Positions 7,424 to 14,176 of a stretch of 23,932 nt of DNA are shown piece after piece (the first letter of the stretch is position 1; each line of letters opens with the position of its first letter). Made by a program: the position numbers and the translations under genes. A model generated the notes under the pieces. That model worked only from the letters and a program-made list of their open reading frames with translations, had not been told where the DNA came from and ran no database searches. Location of the stretch: contig JBGURM010000017.1 of the NCBI GenBank assembly GCA_045132035.1, forward strand, positions 1 to 23,932, given 5' to 3'. The stretch comes from UBA2450 sp045132035 (lineage in GTDB: Bacteria; Bacillota_I; Bacilli_A; RFN20; CAG-826).

Positions 7424-8146
7424 TTATTTTACTAAGCTATATGCATCTTCATCGACATAGATTGTGCAATCTGGATGATCTTGAAGAATTGAACATGGGA
7501 CTTCTTCGGTTTTTTCACCTAAGAGTAAATCTTTAATCGCTTTAGCTTTGTTTTTGCCTGTGGCAATTAAGACGATTTTTCTGGCATTCATGATGCTCTT
7601 TAAGCCCATTGTTACTGCTTGAGTTGGAACTTCAGAAATGTCATTAAATAATCTAGAGTTATCAACGATTGTGCTTTCAGCAAGTTCTGCAACGTGGGTA
7701 AGGCTATCAAAAGAAGTACCTGGTTCGTTAAAGGCGATATGACCATCACTACCAATACCTAAGATTTGAAGATCAATGCCACCGAATTTAGCAATTTCAT
7801 TATCGTATTGGTTAGCATATGCTAAATAGTCACCTGTTCCCTTAAGAACATGGGTTCTACTCTTATCAATATCGATATGATTGAAGAGGTTTTCATTCAT
7901 GAAATAACGATAAGATTGATTGTGTGTTCCTTCTAAACCAATGTATTCGTCAAGGTTGAATGTAGCAACATCTTTAAAGGACACTCTACCTTCTTTGTTT
8001 GCTTTAACTAAGTTAGCGTAGACTTGAAGTGGGGATGTACCGGTTGCTAAACCTAAGACTGAATTTGGTTTTGCGTTAACTTGTTTGATGAATTCTTCGG
8101 CAATTAATTTTGAAATTTCTTCATTTGTTCCGACAACAACTTTCAT
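7424..8146 (-). CDS. nagB: Glucosamine-6-phosphate deaminase
   Basis: Converts glucosamine-6-phosphate to fructose-6-phosphate and ammonia, the last step of amino-sugar breakdown. Motifs are GLATGTSPLQVY (32-43, phosphate binding), NLDEYIGL (64-71, catalytic Asp at 66) and GIGSDGHIAFNEPG (130-143, catalytic His/Glu pair). At 240 residues it is the short form common in Firmicutes, lacking the allosteric C-terminal extension of the E. coli enzyme. A clear SD (AAGGAG) precedes ATG 8146. It is the last gene of the amino-sugar operon. It opposes GlmM in direction: NagB drains glucosamine-6-phosphate, GlmM sends it to cell-wall precursors. Confidence 0.96.
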   Translation of the reverse strand: MKVVVGTNEEISKLIAEEFIKQVNAKPNSVLGLATGTSPLQVYANLVKANKEGRVSFKDVATFNLDEYIGLEGTHNQSYRYFMNENLFNHIDIDKSRTHVLKGTGDYLAYANQYDNEIAKFGGIDLQILGIGSDGHIAFNEPGTSFDSLTHVAELAESTIVDNSRLFNDISEVPTQAVTMGLKSIMNARKIVLIATGKNKAKAIKDLLLGEKTEEVPCSILQDHPDCTIYVDEDAYSLVK

Positions 8147-8163
8147 TTTAAATTTTCTCCTTA

Positions 8164-8178
8164 TAACACTTTGTGTTA
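8164..8178 (-). promoter_or_regulatory. Small intercistronic stem-loop before nagB
   Basis: TAACAC-AAA-GTGTTA on the minus strand includes the stop codon of the upstream gene and ends just before the nagB SD. It has no U-tract, so it is not a terminator. It could mark RNA processing or tune nagB translation; this is speculative. Confidence 0.3.
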
Positions 8179-8847
8179 ATCATTTCTTTTATCAACAACA
8201 TTGTCTTGTGATTTGACAATGCTATTTTCTGGGAAGCACCCTCTTAACATGCTAAGAGGATAGACTTGGGTGTTTTTACCAATAATGGTTCCTGGATTAA
8301 GAACACTACCACATCCAATATCAGCGTGTTCACCTAAGAATGAACCAATCTTTCTTAAACCAGTTTCATATTCTTTATCACCGTGGATAACAACATTTTT
8401 TCCACCACTTTTTAAGTTAGAGAGAATTGATCCTGCTCCCATATGAGCGTAATCTCCTAAGATAGAATCTCCAACATAATTATAGTGAGGAACTTGAACG
8501 TGATTAAGAAGAATACAATTCTTTAATTCTGAAGAATTACCAATGACACATTTTTCACCGATAATGACATTTCCTCTTAAATACGCTCCTGGACGAAGTT
8601 CGGTGTCTTTTCCAATGATAGCAGGAGCTTCAATAGTTGCGGTTTTAGCAATCTTAACATTTTCTCCAACTAAGACACCTGGTTCGATTTCTTTATATCC
8701 TTCTAAGCCACTTTCAATAACTTTAGCGACAATGACTTTGATTTGAGGAAGGATTTCCCAAGGATATTCACTTTTTTCAAAGACTTCCTTTAAATAAGGA
8801 ACTTCGGTAGTAAATAAATCCTTTGTTTTGATATTTAGATTATTCAC
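8176..8847 (-). CDS. Left-handed beta-helix (hexapeptide-repeat) acyltransferase-like protein, GlmU C-domain-like
   Basis: A 223-residue protein. The first 65 residues are a helical cap (VPYLKEVFEKSEYPWEIL); the rest consists of hexapeptide repeats with the [LIV]-G-x-x pattern (for example VGENVKIAKTATIEAP, IGKDTELRPGAYLRG, IGEKCVIGNSSEL, LGDYAHMGAGSILSN). LRPGAYLRG and KIGSFLGEHADIGCGSVLNPG resemble the acetyltransferase half of GlmU and related sugar-nucleotide enzymes. No nucleotidyltransferase domain (LAAGxGTRM motif) is present. Its position between glmM and nagB suggests glucosamine-1-phosphate N-acetylation or a related step, but this is inference. The start is GTG 8847 with SD AGAGGA, overlapping glmM by 8 bp. 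Confidence 0.85.
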   Translation of the reverse strand: MNNLNIKTKDLFTTEVPYLKEVFEKSEYPWEILPQIKVIVAKVIESGLEGYKEIEPGVLVGENVKIAKTATIEAPAIIGKDTELRPGAYLRGNVIIGEKCVIGNSSELKNCILLNHVQVPHYNYVGDSILGDYAHMGAGSILSNLKSGGKNVVIHGDKEYETGLRKIGSFLGEHADIGCGSVLNPGTIIGKNTQVYPLSMLRGCFPENSIVKSQDNVVDKRND

Positions 8848-10477
8848 TGAGATATCCTCTTTTCTTGATTACGTTATAGATTCTATCGATATATTCTTCA
8901 ACTTTTTCTTTAGAATCTAATTCAATCATGATTCTCACAACTGGTTCTGTACCACTTTGACGAAGTAAGGCTCTTCCGTTATCTCCAATTTCATTGTTAA
9001 CTTCTTGGAATTTCTTTTGAACTTCTTCATCAGCGATAACTGCAGCTTTATTTGTTACTCTTACATTTTTAGTAGTTTGTGGGAGTAATTTGACTGGTGA
9101 AACAAGTTTAGAAAGAGGTTGTTTTGTTTCAAGCAATCTTTCAGTTACCATGATAGCGGTAAGAACTCCATCACCGGTTGTCGCGTATTTCTTAATAATA
9201 ACGTGACCGGATTGTTCTCCACCTAATGAATAACCTTCTTTTTGCATACATTCGAAGACGAATCTATCTCCAACTTTGGTTTGAACATTTTTAATTCCTT
9301 GTTGTTTTAAGGCTTTTGTTAAACCTGAGTTAGACATGATGGTTGTAACGAGTGTATCTTTTTCTAATGCGCCTTCATCTTTAAGTTTTAAAGCGAGAAG
9401 ATACATGATCTTATCTCCATCAACTTCTTTACCGTTTTCATCAACAGCGATACATCTATCAGCGTCACCATCGAATGCGAATCCGATATCAAGATGATTG
9501 TCTTTTACAAATTTACAGAATTTTTCAATATGAGTGCTACCAGCGTCTAAATTGATGTTAAGGCCATCTGGATTGTTATTAATAACAAATGTTTGGGCTC
9601 CTAAAGCATCAAAGACGGATTTGGCAATCATCCAGCTCGCTCCATTAGCGGTATCTAAACCGATTTTAAGAGATTTCATGGAGTGTCTAGCTAAAGAGAT
9701 GAGATAACCAATATAACGGTTACGGCCACTACTATAGTCTGTAATTGAACCGATATCTCCTCTTTCCGCAAATGGAAGATCATTTCCTTCAACTTCAAGC
9801 TTTTTAAGATCGCCGTCAATATAAGCTTCTGCTAAGAAAGCGACTGCGTCTTCAAGCTTTTCACCATTTCCATTTAATACTTTAATACCATTATCATAGA
9901 ATGGGTTATGTGAAGCAGTAATCATTACCCCACAATCGAAGCAATCTTGTCTAATGACATAGGCGACACTTGGAGTGGTTGTAACGTGAAGAAGACTAAC
10001 GTCAGCACCACTAGCAGCTAAGCCAGCTGCAACAGCGTACTCTAACATATATGAGCTTCTTCTAGTATCTTTACCAATTACTACTTTTGGTCGATATCCT
10101 GGTTTTTGTGAATTAAATTTTGGATTGCCGTAGAACCATCCTAAAAATCTTCCAATTTTATAAGCATGGTCACAAGTTAAAACCTTATTGGTTTCTCCTC
10201 TAAAGCCATCAGTGCCAAAATATTTGGTTTTGATGTCTTCTCCAATGCTCATTGGAAGTTTTTGTCCACGATGAATAACGATTTTATCGTTTAATAATTC
10301 ATCAGCAGAGATTTTAAACAGTTCACAGATTTCCATAACTTTATCAATAGATGGAAGAGTTTCACCACTTTCCCATTTACTGAGTGTTTGTCTACTTACT
10401 TTAAGAGTTTTAGCGAGTGATTCTTGGGAGATATCATCAACGATTCTTAAGTGAGTAATTTTTTCTGCTATTGTCAT
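8840..10477 (-). CDS. glmM: Phosphoglucosamine mutase with an N-terminal Cro/C1 helix-turn-helix domain
   Basis: Residues 1-65 form a complete XRE-type DNA-binding domain (SQESLAKTLKVSRQTLSKWE at 17-36, then the SADELL tail). Residues about 66-83 are a linker and 84-545 a full phosphohexomutase that interconverts glucosamine-6-phosphate and glucosamine-1-phosphate. Catalytic features are all present: FGTDGFRG (87-94), phospho-serine loop TASHNP with S189, metal loop DGDADR (336-341), sugar loop GEQSGH (420-425) and phosphate loop RQSGTEP (506-512, Gln in place of the usual Pro). An internal ATG at residue 76 could give mutase alone, but no SD is seen there. ATG 10477 has a weak SD (AGGTAA). 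GlmM proteins normally lack the helix-turn-helix. Confidence 0.94.
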   Translation of the reverse strand: MTIAEKITHLRIVDDISQESLAKTLKVSRQTLSKWESGETLPSIDKVMEICELFKISADELLNDKIVIHRGQKLPMSIGEDIKTKYFGTDGFRGETNKVLTCDHAYKIGRFLGWFYGNPKFNSQKPGYRPKVVIGKDTRRSSYMLEYAVAAGLAASGADVSLLHVTTTPSVAYVIRQDCFDCGVMITASHNPFYDNGIKVLNGNGEKLEDAVAFLAEAYIDGDLKKLEVEGNDLPFAERGDIGSITDYSSGRNRYIGYLISLARHSMKSLKIGLDTANGASWMIAKSVFDALGAQTFVINNNPDGLNINLDAGSTHIEKFCKFVKDNHLDIGFAFDGDADRCIAVDENGKEVDGDKIMYLLALKLKDEGALEKDTLVTTIMSNSGLTKALKQQGIKNVQTKVGDRFVFECMQKEGYSLGGEQSGHVIIKKYATTGDGVLTAIMVTERLLETKQPLSKLVSPVKLLPQTTKNVRVTNKAAVIADEEVQKKFQEVNNEIGDNGRALLRQSGTEPVVRIMIELDSKEKVEEYIDRIYNVIKKRGYLSE

Positions 10478-10513
10478 AAAAATTTACCTAAATAAAAATT
10501 CCCTTTGCGAATA

Positions 10514-10541
10514 ATCATATCACTTTAATATATTCACGCAA
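10514..10541 (-). promoter_or_regulatory. Promoter of the glmM operon
   Basis: On the minus strand TTGCGT (10536-10541), a 16-nt spacer and TATGAT (10514-10519) predict a start near 10507 and a leader of about 30 nt. Confidence 0.45.
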
Positions 10542-10568
10542 GAAGTTTTAATTTTTTTTAATGTCAAA

Positions 10569-10588
10569 TTTGCTTTACATACAGCAAA
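10569..10588. promoter_or_regulatory. 20-bp imperfect dyad upstream of the glmM promoter, candidate operator
   Basis: TTTGCTTTA-CA-TACAGCAAA: 8 of 9 positions in each arm are complementary. It lies about 30 bp upstream of the -35 box. The rest of 10478-10710 is AT-rich without clear genes. A site for the HTH-GlmM protein itself is conceivable but unproven. Confidence 0.3.
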
Positions 10589-10700
10589 AATTGATAATTA
10601 ATTTACTATCTTATTTATATATAAATATATATGTATAAAATTATTTATATTATGAATCGTTAAGTTTTGTTGATTATCTTTGAGTGTAAATCGAAATTAA

Positions 10701-10728
10701 CAAAATAAAAAGAGGCGTTATTGCCTCT
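10701..10728 (-). terminator. Rho-independent terminator of the asnA/EIIC unit
   Basis: On the minus strand AGAGGC-AATAAC-GCCTCT is followed by TTTTTATTTTG, 5 bp after the EIIC-like stop codon. Confidence 0.88.
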
Positions 10729-10732
10729 ATTA

Positions 10733-11896
10733 TTAAACTTTTAAATCTCCTTCTTTAATCCAACCAAACTTTCTAAATAATAAATCAATAAGGAAGACAA
10801 GAATGATTGGGGCGATGATTTCTAAACCAAATATTCCTACCCAAGCTTGCCAAGAAGAGACTCCCATTGAGGAAATTGTTCCAATTTGACCAACTAGTCC
10901 AGCAGTTCCCATTCCAGCGCTTGAACCCATACATTCAATCTTGAGTAAACAAGTAGAAATTGGTCCTAATATTGCTGAAGCAATAATAGTAGGAAGCCAA
11001 ACAACTGGTTTCTTTAAGATATTTTTAAATTGAAGCATACTTGTTCCAATTCCAATAGAAATCACCATTCCAAGAGGATTATCTTTTCTTGATTGGATAG
11101 CAAAGCCCACCATTTGGGTTGAGCAACCAACAACTGCTGCTCCACTCGCTAATAATAATCCTTGATATAAAGAAGGATCTTCTCCAGCTGGAATAATAAA
11201 GACCATCGCCGCAATTGCTGCACTACTAATAGGAGCGGTAAGTGCCATGCCCATAAGGACAGCAACAATAATTCCCATGACAAATGGAACAACTTGAGTG
11301 CCACTATTAACTAGCCATTGAATTGCATAAGTAATATAAATTGTTGGATATCTAATTCCTAAAGAAAGAAGTAGACCAACTAACGCACCAAAAAGAGGAA
11401 TTAAAACGATATCAACAGGTGTTTTCTTCTTAAATACTAATTTAATTAGTAACGCAGTAGCAATACAGACTAAATATATTGTTAAAGGATCACCAATTTT
11501 TATTCCATCAAATGCGTTAAACGCTACTGTTGGATCAGTAACAAATTTTGTTGATAAAGAGAAATAAGCAGCGGTTTCTCCTACTGCCGCTAAAATAATA
11601 GTTTTAAGCGGATCGAATTTCATCGTAAGAGCGATCCCTACTCCTATACCAGCGCCGGTTAAGATTTGAAGAACATATCCTAATCCTTTTTGAGTGCCTA
11701 GCACTGTTGACATGAAATCACAGAAAGAATTTCCACTTCCTAAAGAAAAGAAATATCCAATCGTGCCTATAATTGTGCCTACTATCAAAGTGGCAAAAAG
11801 GCCGTACGCTGTTCCATTAAGCGTACTCATAAAGAAATTAAGAATTTTGTTAGGTTCTTTTTCTTTTGGTTGTTCAACTACTTTATTTTCTTCCAT
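10733..11896 (-). CDS. PTS EIIC-type membrane transporter (PTS_EIIC_2 group), without EIIA/EIIB
   Basis: A 387-residue polytopic protein with about ten hydrophobic segments. After a short charged N-terminus come TLNGTAYGLFATLIVGTI and many Gly/Ala-rich helices. The stretch ALTAPISSAAIAAMVFI, the conserved GCSTQMVGFAIQS and the final GSSAGMGTAGLVGQIG match my memory of the PTS_EIIC_2 family. No phosphorylatable EIIB cysteine domain or EIIA domain is attached or nearby, so sugar phosphotransfer is unproven. It begins 14 bp after asnA ends, with a modest SD (TAAGGT), and shares its transcript. The substrate is unknown. Confidence 0.85.
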   Translation of the reverse strand: MEENKVVEQPKEKEPNKILNFFMSTLNGTAYGLFATLIVGTIIGTIGYFFSLGSGNSFCDFMSTVLGTQKGLGYVLQILTGAGIGVGIALTMKFDPLKTIILAAVGETAAYFSLSTKFVTDPTVAFNAFDGIKIGDPLTIYLVCIATALLIKLVFKKKTPVDIVLIPLFGALVGLLLSLGIRYPTIYITYAIQWLVNSGTQVVPFVMGIIVAVLMGMALTAPISSAAIAAMVFIIPAGEDPSLYQGLLLASGAAVVGCSTQMVGFAIQSRKDNPLGMVISIGIGTSMLQFKNILKKPVVWLPTIIASAILGPISTCLLKIECMGSSAGMGTAGLVGQIGTISSMGVSSWQAWVGIFGLEIIAPIILVFLIDLLFRKFGWIKEGDLKV

Positions 11897-11910
11897 TTTT
11901 TGTTACCTTA

Positions 11911-12918
11911 CTAAAGTAAATATATATTATGTTTCTTTAATTTTTCAATTTCTTCTTTATCCCAGATGGAGACTTGAACTTCTCCAATATGAGCTTTTTG
12001 AAGCATGAACATACAAAGTCGAGACTGTCCAATACCTCCTCCGATGGATTGAGGGAGTTCATCATTTAAGATGGATTTACAATAATCATTTTCGAGTTTA
12101 TATTCTTCATTTTTCTCTTTTAACTGTTTAACTAAACGGTCCTTATTAACTCTTATTCCCATGCTTGATAGCTCTAAGGCCATATCGTAAAGGGGATAAT
12201 AGACCAAGATATCTCCGTTAAGTTTCCAATCATCATAGTCCGCTGCACGAGTGTCATGAGGGAGGCCATCCGATAATTTAATTCCAATCTGATATAGGAA
12301 AACTGCGCCATATTTACGACATATTTCATCTTCTCTTTCTTTTCTAGAAAGATGAGGGTACATCTTTTCTAATTCTTTAGTGGAGATAAAGGTGATATCT
12401 TTTGGTAAAGAATTCTTTAAGAAAGGATATTTTTTCTCAACTTGAATTGATAGCCAATGAATTGCTGAATAAATCTTTTTAACAGTCTTTTTTAAATAGG
12501 AATAAGTACGATCACTTTCTAATATTCCTTTTTCCCAGTCCCACTGGTCAACGTAGATTGAATGGATGAAGTCAACTTCTTCATCTTTTCTAATCGCATT
12601 CATATCAGTGTATAGACCTTTATAGATATGAATATCATATTTAGATAACGCCATTCTTTTCCATTTCGCTAAAGAATGAACAATTTCTAAATTTTCATTT
12701 AAATCTGGAACATTAAAACCAATAGGTTTTTCTATTCCACTTAATCCATCGTTAAGTCCAGATTTAGTTGAAACAAATAATGGAGCGGTCACTCTAAGTA
12801 GAGTAAGTTTATCCGCTAATTTCTTTTCAAACGCGTCTTTAACAAATTTGATTGCCTTTTGAGTTTCATAAACATCTAAGGAAGACTCGTAATTAATTTC
12901 GTATATTGATTTTTTCAT
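11911..12918 (-). CDS. asnA: Aspartate-ammonia ligase (asparagine synthetase A)
   Basis: Makes asparagine from aspartate, ATP and ammonia through an aspartyl-adenylate; it is related to class II aminoacyl-tRNA synthetases. Diagnostic stretches are LLRVTAPLFV, LSGIEKPIGF, EIVHSLAKWKRMAL, YVDQWDWEK and the class II motif 3 GGGIGQSRLCMF. Length with this start is 335 residues, normal for AsnA. An ATG 12 bp further upstream exists, but it lies inside TATGAT (12926-12931). That box is exactly 7 nt before ATG 12918, which gives the expected family start MKKSIYEI; a leaderless mRNA without SD is predicted. It is co-transcribed with the EIIC-like gene. Confidence 0.95.
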   Translation of the reverse strand: MKKSIYEINYESSLDVYETQKAIKFVKDAFEKKLADKLTLLRVTAPLFVSTKSGLNDGLSGIEKPIGFNVPDLNENLEIVHSLAKWKRMALSKYDIHIYKGLYTDMNAIRKDEEVDFIHSIYVDQWDWEKGILESDRTYSYLKKTVKKIYSAIHWLSIQVEKKYPFLKNSLPKDITFISTKELEKMYPHLSRKEREDEICRKYGAVFLYQIGIKLSDGLPHDTRAADYDDWKLNGDILVYYPLYDMALELSSMGIRVNKDRLVKQLKEKNEEYKLENDYCKSILNDELPQSIGGGIGQSRLCMFMLQKAHIGEVQVSIWDKEEIEKLKKHNIYLL

Positions 12919-12925
12919 GTTTAAA

Positions 12926-12931
12926 ATCATA
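12926..12931 (-). promoter_or_regulatory. -10 box (TATGAT) 7 nt before asnA ATG
   Basis: TATGAT, then TTTAAAC, then ATG on the minus strand, with no SD. The -35 at 17-nt spacing would be a poor TTTTAA. Confidence 0.45.
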
Positions 12932-12965
12932 TAACCAAAAGAAAAGAATTAAAATAATAATTTAT

Positions 12966-12994
12966 TTTTACGACTGAATCAGTCAAAATATTCA
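12966..12994 (+). promoter_or_regulatory. Hydrolase promoter with a perfect 13-bp dyad in its spacer
   Basis: GACTGA-A-TCAGTC at 12972-12984 is a perfect inverted repeat. It lies between a weak -35 (TTTACG, 12967-12972) and a -10-like AATATTCA region (12987-12994) just before ATG 12996/12999. A repressor bound there would block the promoter. No regulator gene is adjacent. Confidence 0.4.
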
Positions 12995-12995
12995 T

Positions 12996-13925
12996 ATGAT
13001 GTGGTTATGGATTCTATTAGGAGTTCTTGGAGGATTAATTCTTCTTATTTTAGGAGCGTTATTTTTCGTATATAAAGGAAGTTTTTACACTCCTCAAAAA
13101 GGACAAAATAATGATTATCTTCTTACAGGGGCAACTTTAGAATACTGTGACGTTAATATCGTTAATAAGATGATTACTGATATGAGGAATATTCCTCATG
13201 AAGATGCGTATATATCTTCTTATGATCATAAAAAACTCCACGCGAGAATCTATAAAAATAATTCTGATACAGTCTGTATTATGTTTCATGGATATCGAGG
13301 CACTCCTTGTAGAGATTTCTCTGGTGGCGCTCATGACATGATTGATTTAGGATTTAATGTTATTTTAATTGATGAAAGAGGACATGGAGAAAGTGAAGGT
13401 CACTCAATTACTTTTGGAGTTAAAGAAAGAAAAGACGCTGAAAGTTGGATTAAATACGCGAAAGAAACATTTGGAGAAGATAAACGAATCGTTTTAGTTG
13501 GTATCTCCATGGGTGGAGCGACTGTTTTATATGCTTCTGATTTATTAAAAGAAGGAGACAAGGTCATCGCTGATTGTCCATACACCACTCCTAAAGAAGT
13601 TATTTCTAACACTCTTAAGATGACTTTAAAGATGAATCCAAAAATCTTTTATCCTATTGCGGTTTTATCTGAATTAGTCTTTGGTCACGCAAATTTGAAT
13701 AAAGAAGACGCTAGAATTCATTTAAAGAATACAAAAGCGGATATTATGATTATCCACGGAGAAAAAGACACTTTAGTGCCTATGGAGTTTTCTAAAGCTT
13801 TAAAAGATGAATTCCCAGATAAGATTAGATATGAGACTTTCCCAAATGCAGAGCACGGTCTTAGCTATATTACAGATAAAGAAAGATATAGAAGTCTTGT
13901 TAATAATTTCCTAGGTATAAAATAA
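12996..13925 (+). CDS. Membrane-anchored alpha/beta hydrolase
   Basis: A 309-residue serine hydrolase. One hydrophobic helix (3-25) anchors it without a signal-cleavage or lipobox motif. The catalytic triad is S171 in GISMGG, D258 in HGEKDTLVP and H287 in AEHGLS; FHGYRG (98-102 region) forms the oxyanion-hole loop and DERGHGESEG is typical of the fold. It resembles the YqkD/BD-FAE-like hydrolases of Bacilli, which are esterase-like with unknown substrates. Two ATGs (12996 and 12999) are adjacent; no SD precedes either, so the mRNA may be nearly leaderless. It diverges from asnA across 77 bp. Confidence 0.9.
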   Translation: MMWLWILLGVLGGLILLILGALFFVYKGSFYTPQKGQNNDYLLTGATLEYCDVNIVNKMITDMRNIPHEDAYISSYDHKKLHARIYKNNSDTVCIMFHGYRGTPCRDFSGGAHDMIDLGFNVILIDERGHGESEGHSITFGVKERKDAESWIKYAKETFGEDKRIVLVGISMGGATVLYASDLLKEGDKVIADCPYTTPKEVISNTLKMTLKMNPKIFYPIAVLSELVFGHANLNKEDARIHLKNTKADIMIIHGEKDTLVPMEFSKALKDEFPDKIRYETFPNAEHGLSYITDKERYRSLVNNFLGIK

Positions 13926-13934
13926 ATATTTGTG

Positions 13935-13963
13935 TTGATTTCAAACAACAACTTTGGTTAAAT
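13935..13963 (+). promoter_or_regulatory. Promoter-like sequence before the first small RNA candidate
   Basis: TTGATT (13935-13940), a 17-nt spacer, and TTAAAT (13958-13963) with a TGG extended element. The predicted start is near 13970. It lies 10 bp after the hydrolase stop codon. Confidence 0.4.
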
Positions 13964-13965
13964 TT

Positions 13966-14020
13966 TATTGTCACGAGAGCCGTATGGTTCGACAATTGCC
14001 CTAGAAATAGGGATTTTTAT
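13966..14020 (+). ncRNA. Candidate small RNA 1: two hairpins and a U-rich tail
   Basis: The segment folds as GAGCC-GUAU-GGUUC (13976-13989), flanked by AUUGUC/GACAAU, followed by CCCUA-GAAA-UAGGG (14000-14013) and AUUUUUAUUU. GC is 21 of 42 bases at 13971-14012, far above the surrounding DNA. It could be an independent RNA from the promoter at 13935 or simply the 3' UTR and terminator of the hydrolase mRNA, which has no other terminator. I recognise no known RNA family. Confidence 0.35.
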
Positions 14021-14024
14021 TTGC

Positions 14025-14041
14025 CATTGATTTAATCAATG
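14025..14041. repeat. 17-bp perfect palindrome
   Basis: CATTGATT-T-AATCAATG. It contains a TTGATT that could serve as the -35 of the next RNA candidate, and TTGATTTAAT recurs as a direct repeat at 14045-14054. Confidence 0.6.
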
Positions 14042-14059
14042 ACTTTGATTTAATAATAT

Positions 14060-14111
14060 CGATGATTCGCATGCTGAAATCCTTTGTCGGTTTCTGTGAA
14101 TCATTTTTTTA
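14060..14111 (+). ncRNA. Candidate small RNA 2: single long hairpin with a seven-U tail
   Basis: ATGATTCGCA (14062-14071) pairs with TGTGAATCAT (14095-14104), and inside it GAAATC pairs with GGTTTC around loop CTTTGTC. T7 follows directly. This is an excellent terminator-like hairpin, but no plus-strand gene ends here. TTGATT (14027-14032), 18 nt and TAATAA (14051-14056) make a possible promoter whose start would fall at the base of the hairpin, giving an RNA of about 50 nt. The alternative is a second terminator for read-through from upstream. Confidence 0.4.
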
Positions 14112-14142
14112 ATTTTTATATTGTACTTTATCTATTTTTTTC

Positions 14143-14174
14143 TTGAAATTAATAACAGTTTTTGATTATATAAT
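14143..14174 (+). promoter_or_regulatory. Promoter-like sequence before the third small RNA candidate
   Basis: TTGAAA (14143-14148) and the overlapping -10 choices TATATA (spacer 18) or TATAAT (spacer 20) at 14167-14174. Both predict a start near 14180, at the first strand of the closing stem of the RNA. Confidence 0.45.
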
Positions 14175-14176
14175 TA

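Noticed and set aside
5583..7825. The same 14-bp palindrome TTAGCATATGCTAA at 5583-5596 (over the plsC start) and at 7812-7825 (inside nagB).
   Set aside because: Chance repeats of a 14-mer are expected in about 24 kb of AT-rich DNA, and the nagB copy simply encodes part of LAYANQ.
13985..13999. GGTTCGACA, similar to a tRNA T-arm.
   Set aside because: No acceptor stem, D-arm or anticodon arm can be built around it; the GUUC pairs in a local hairpin instead.
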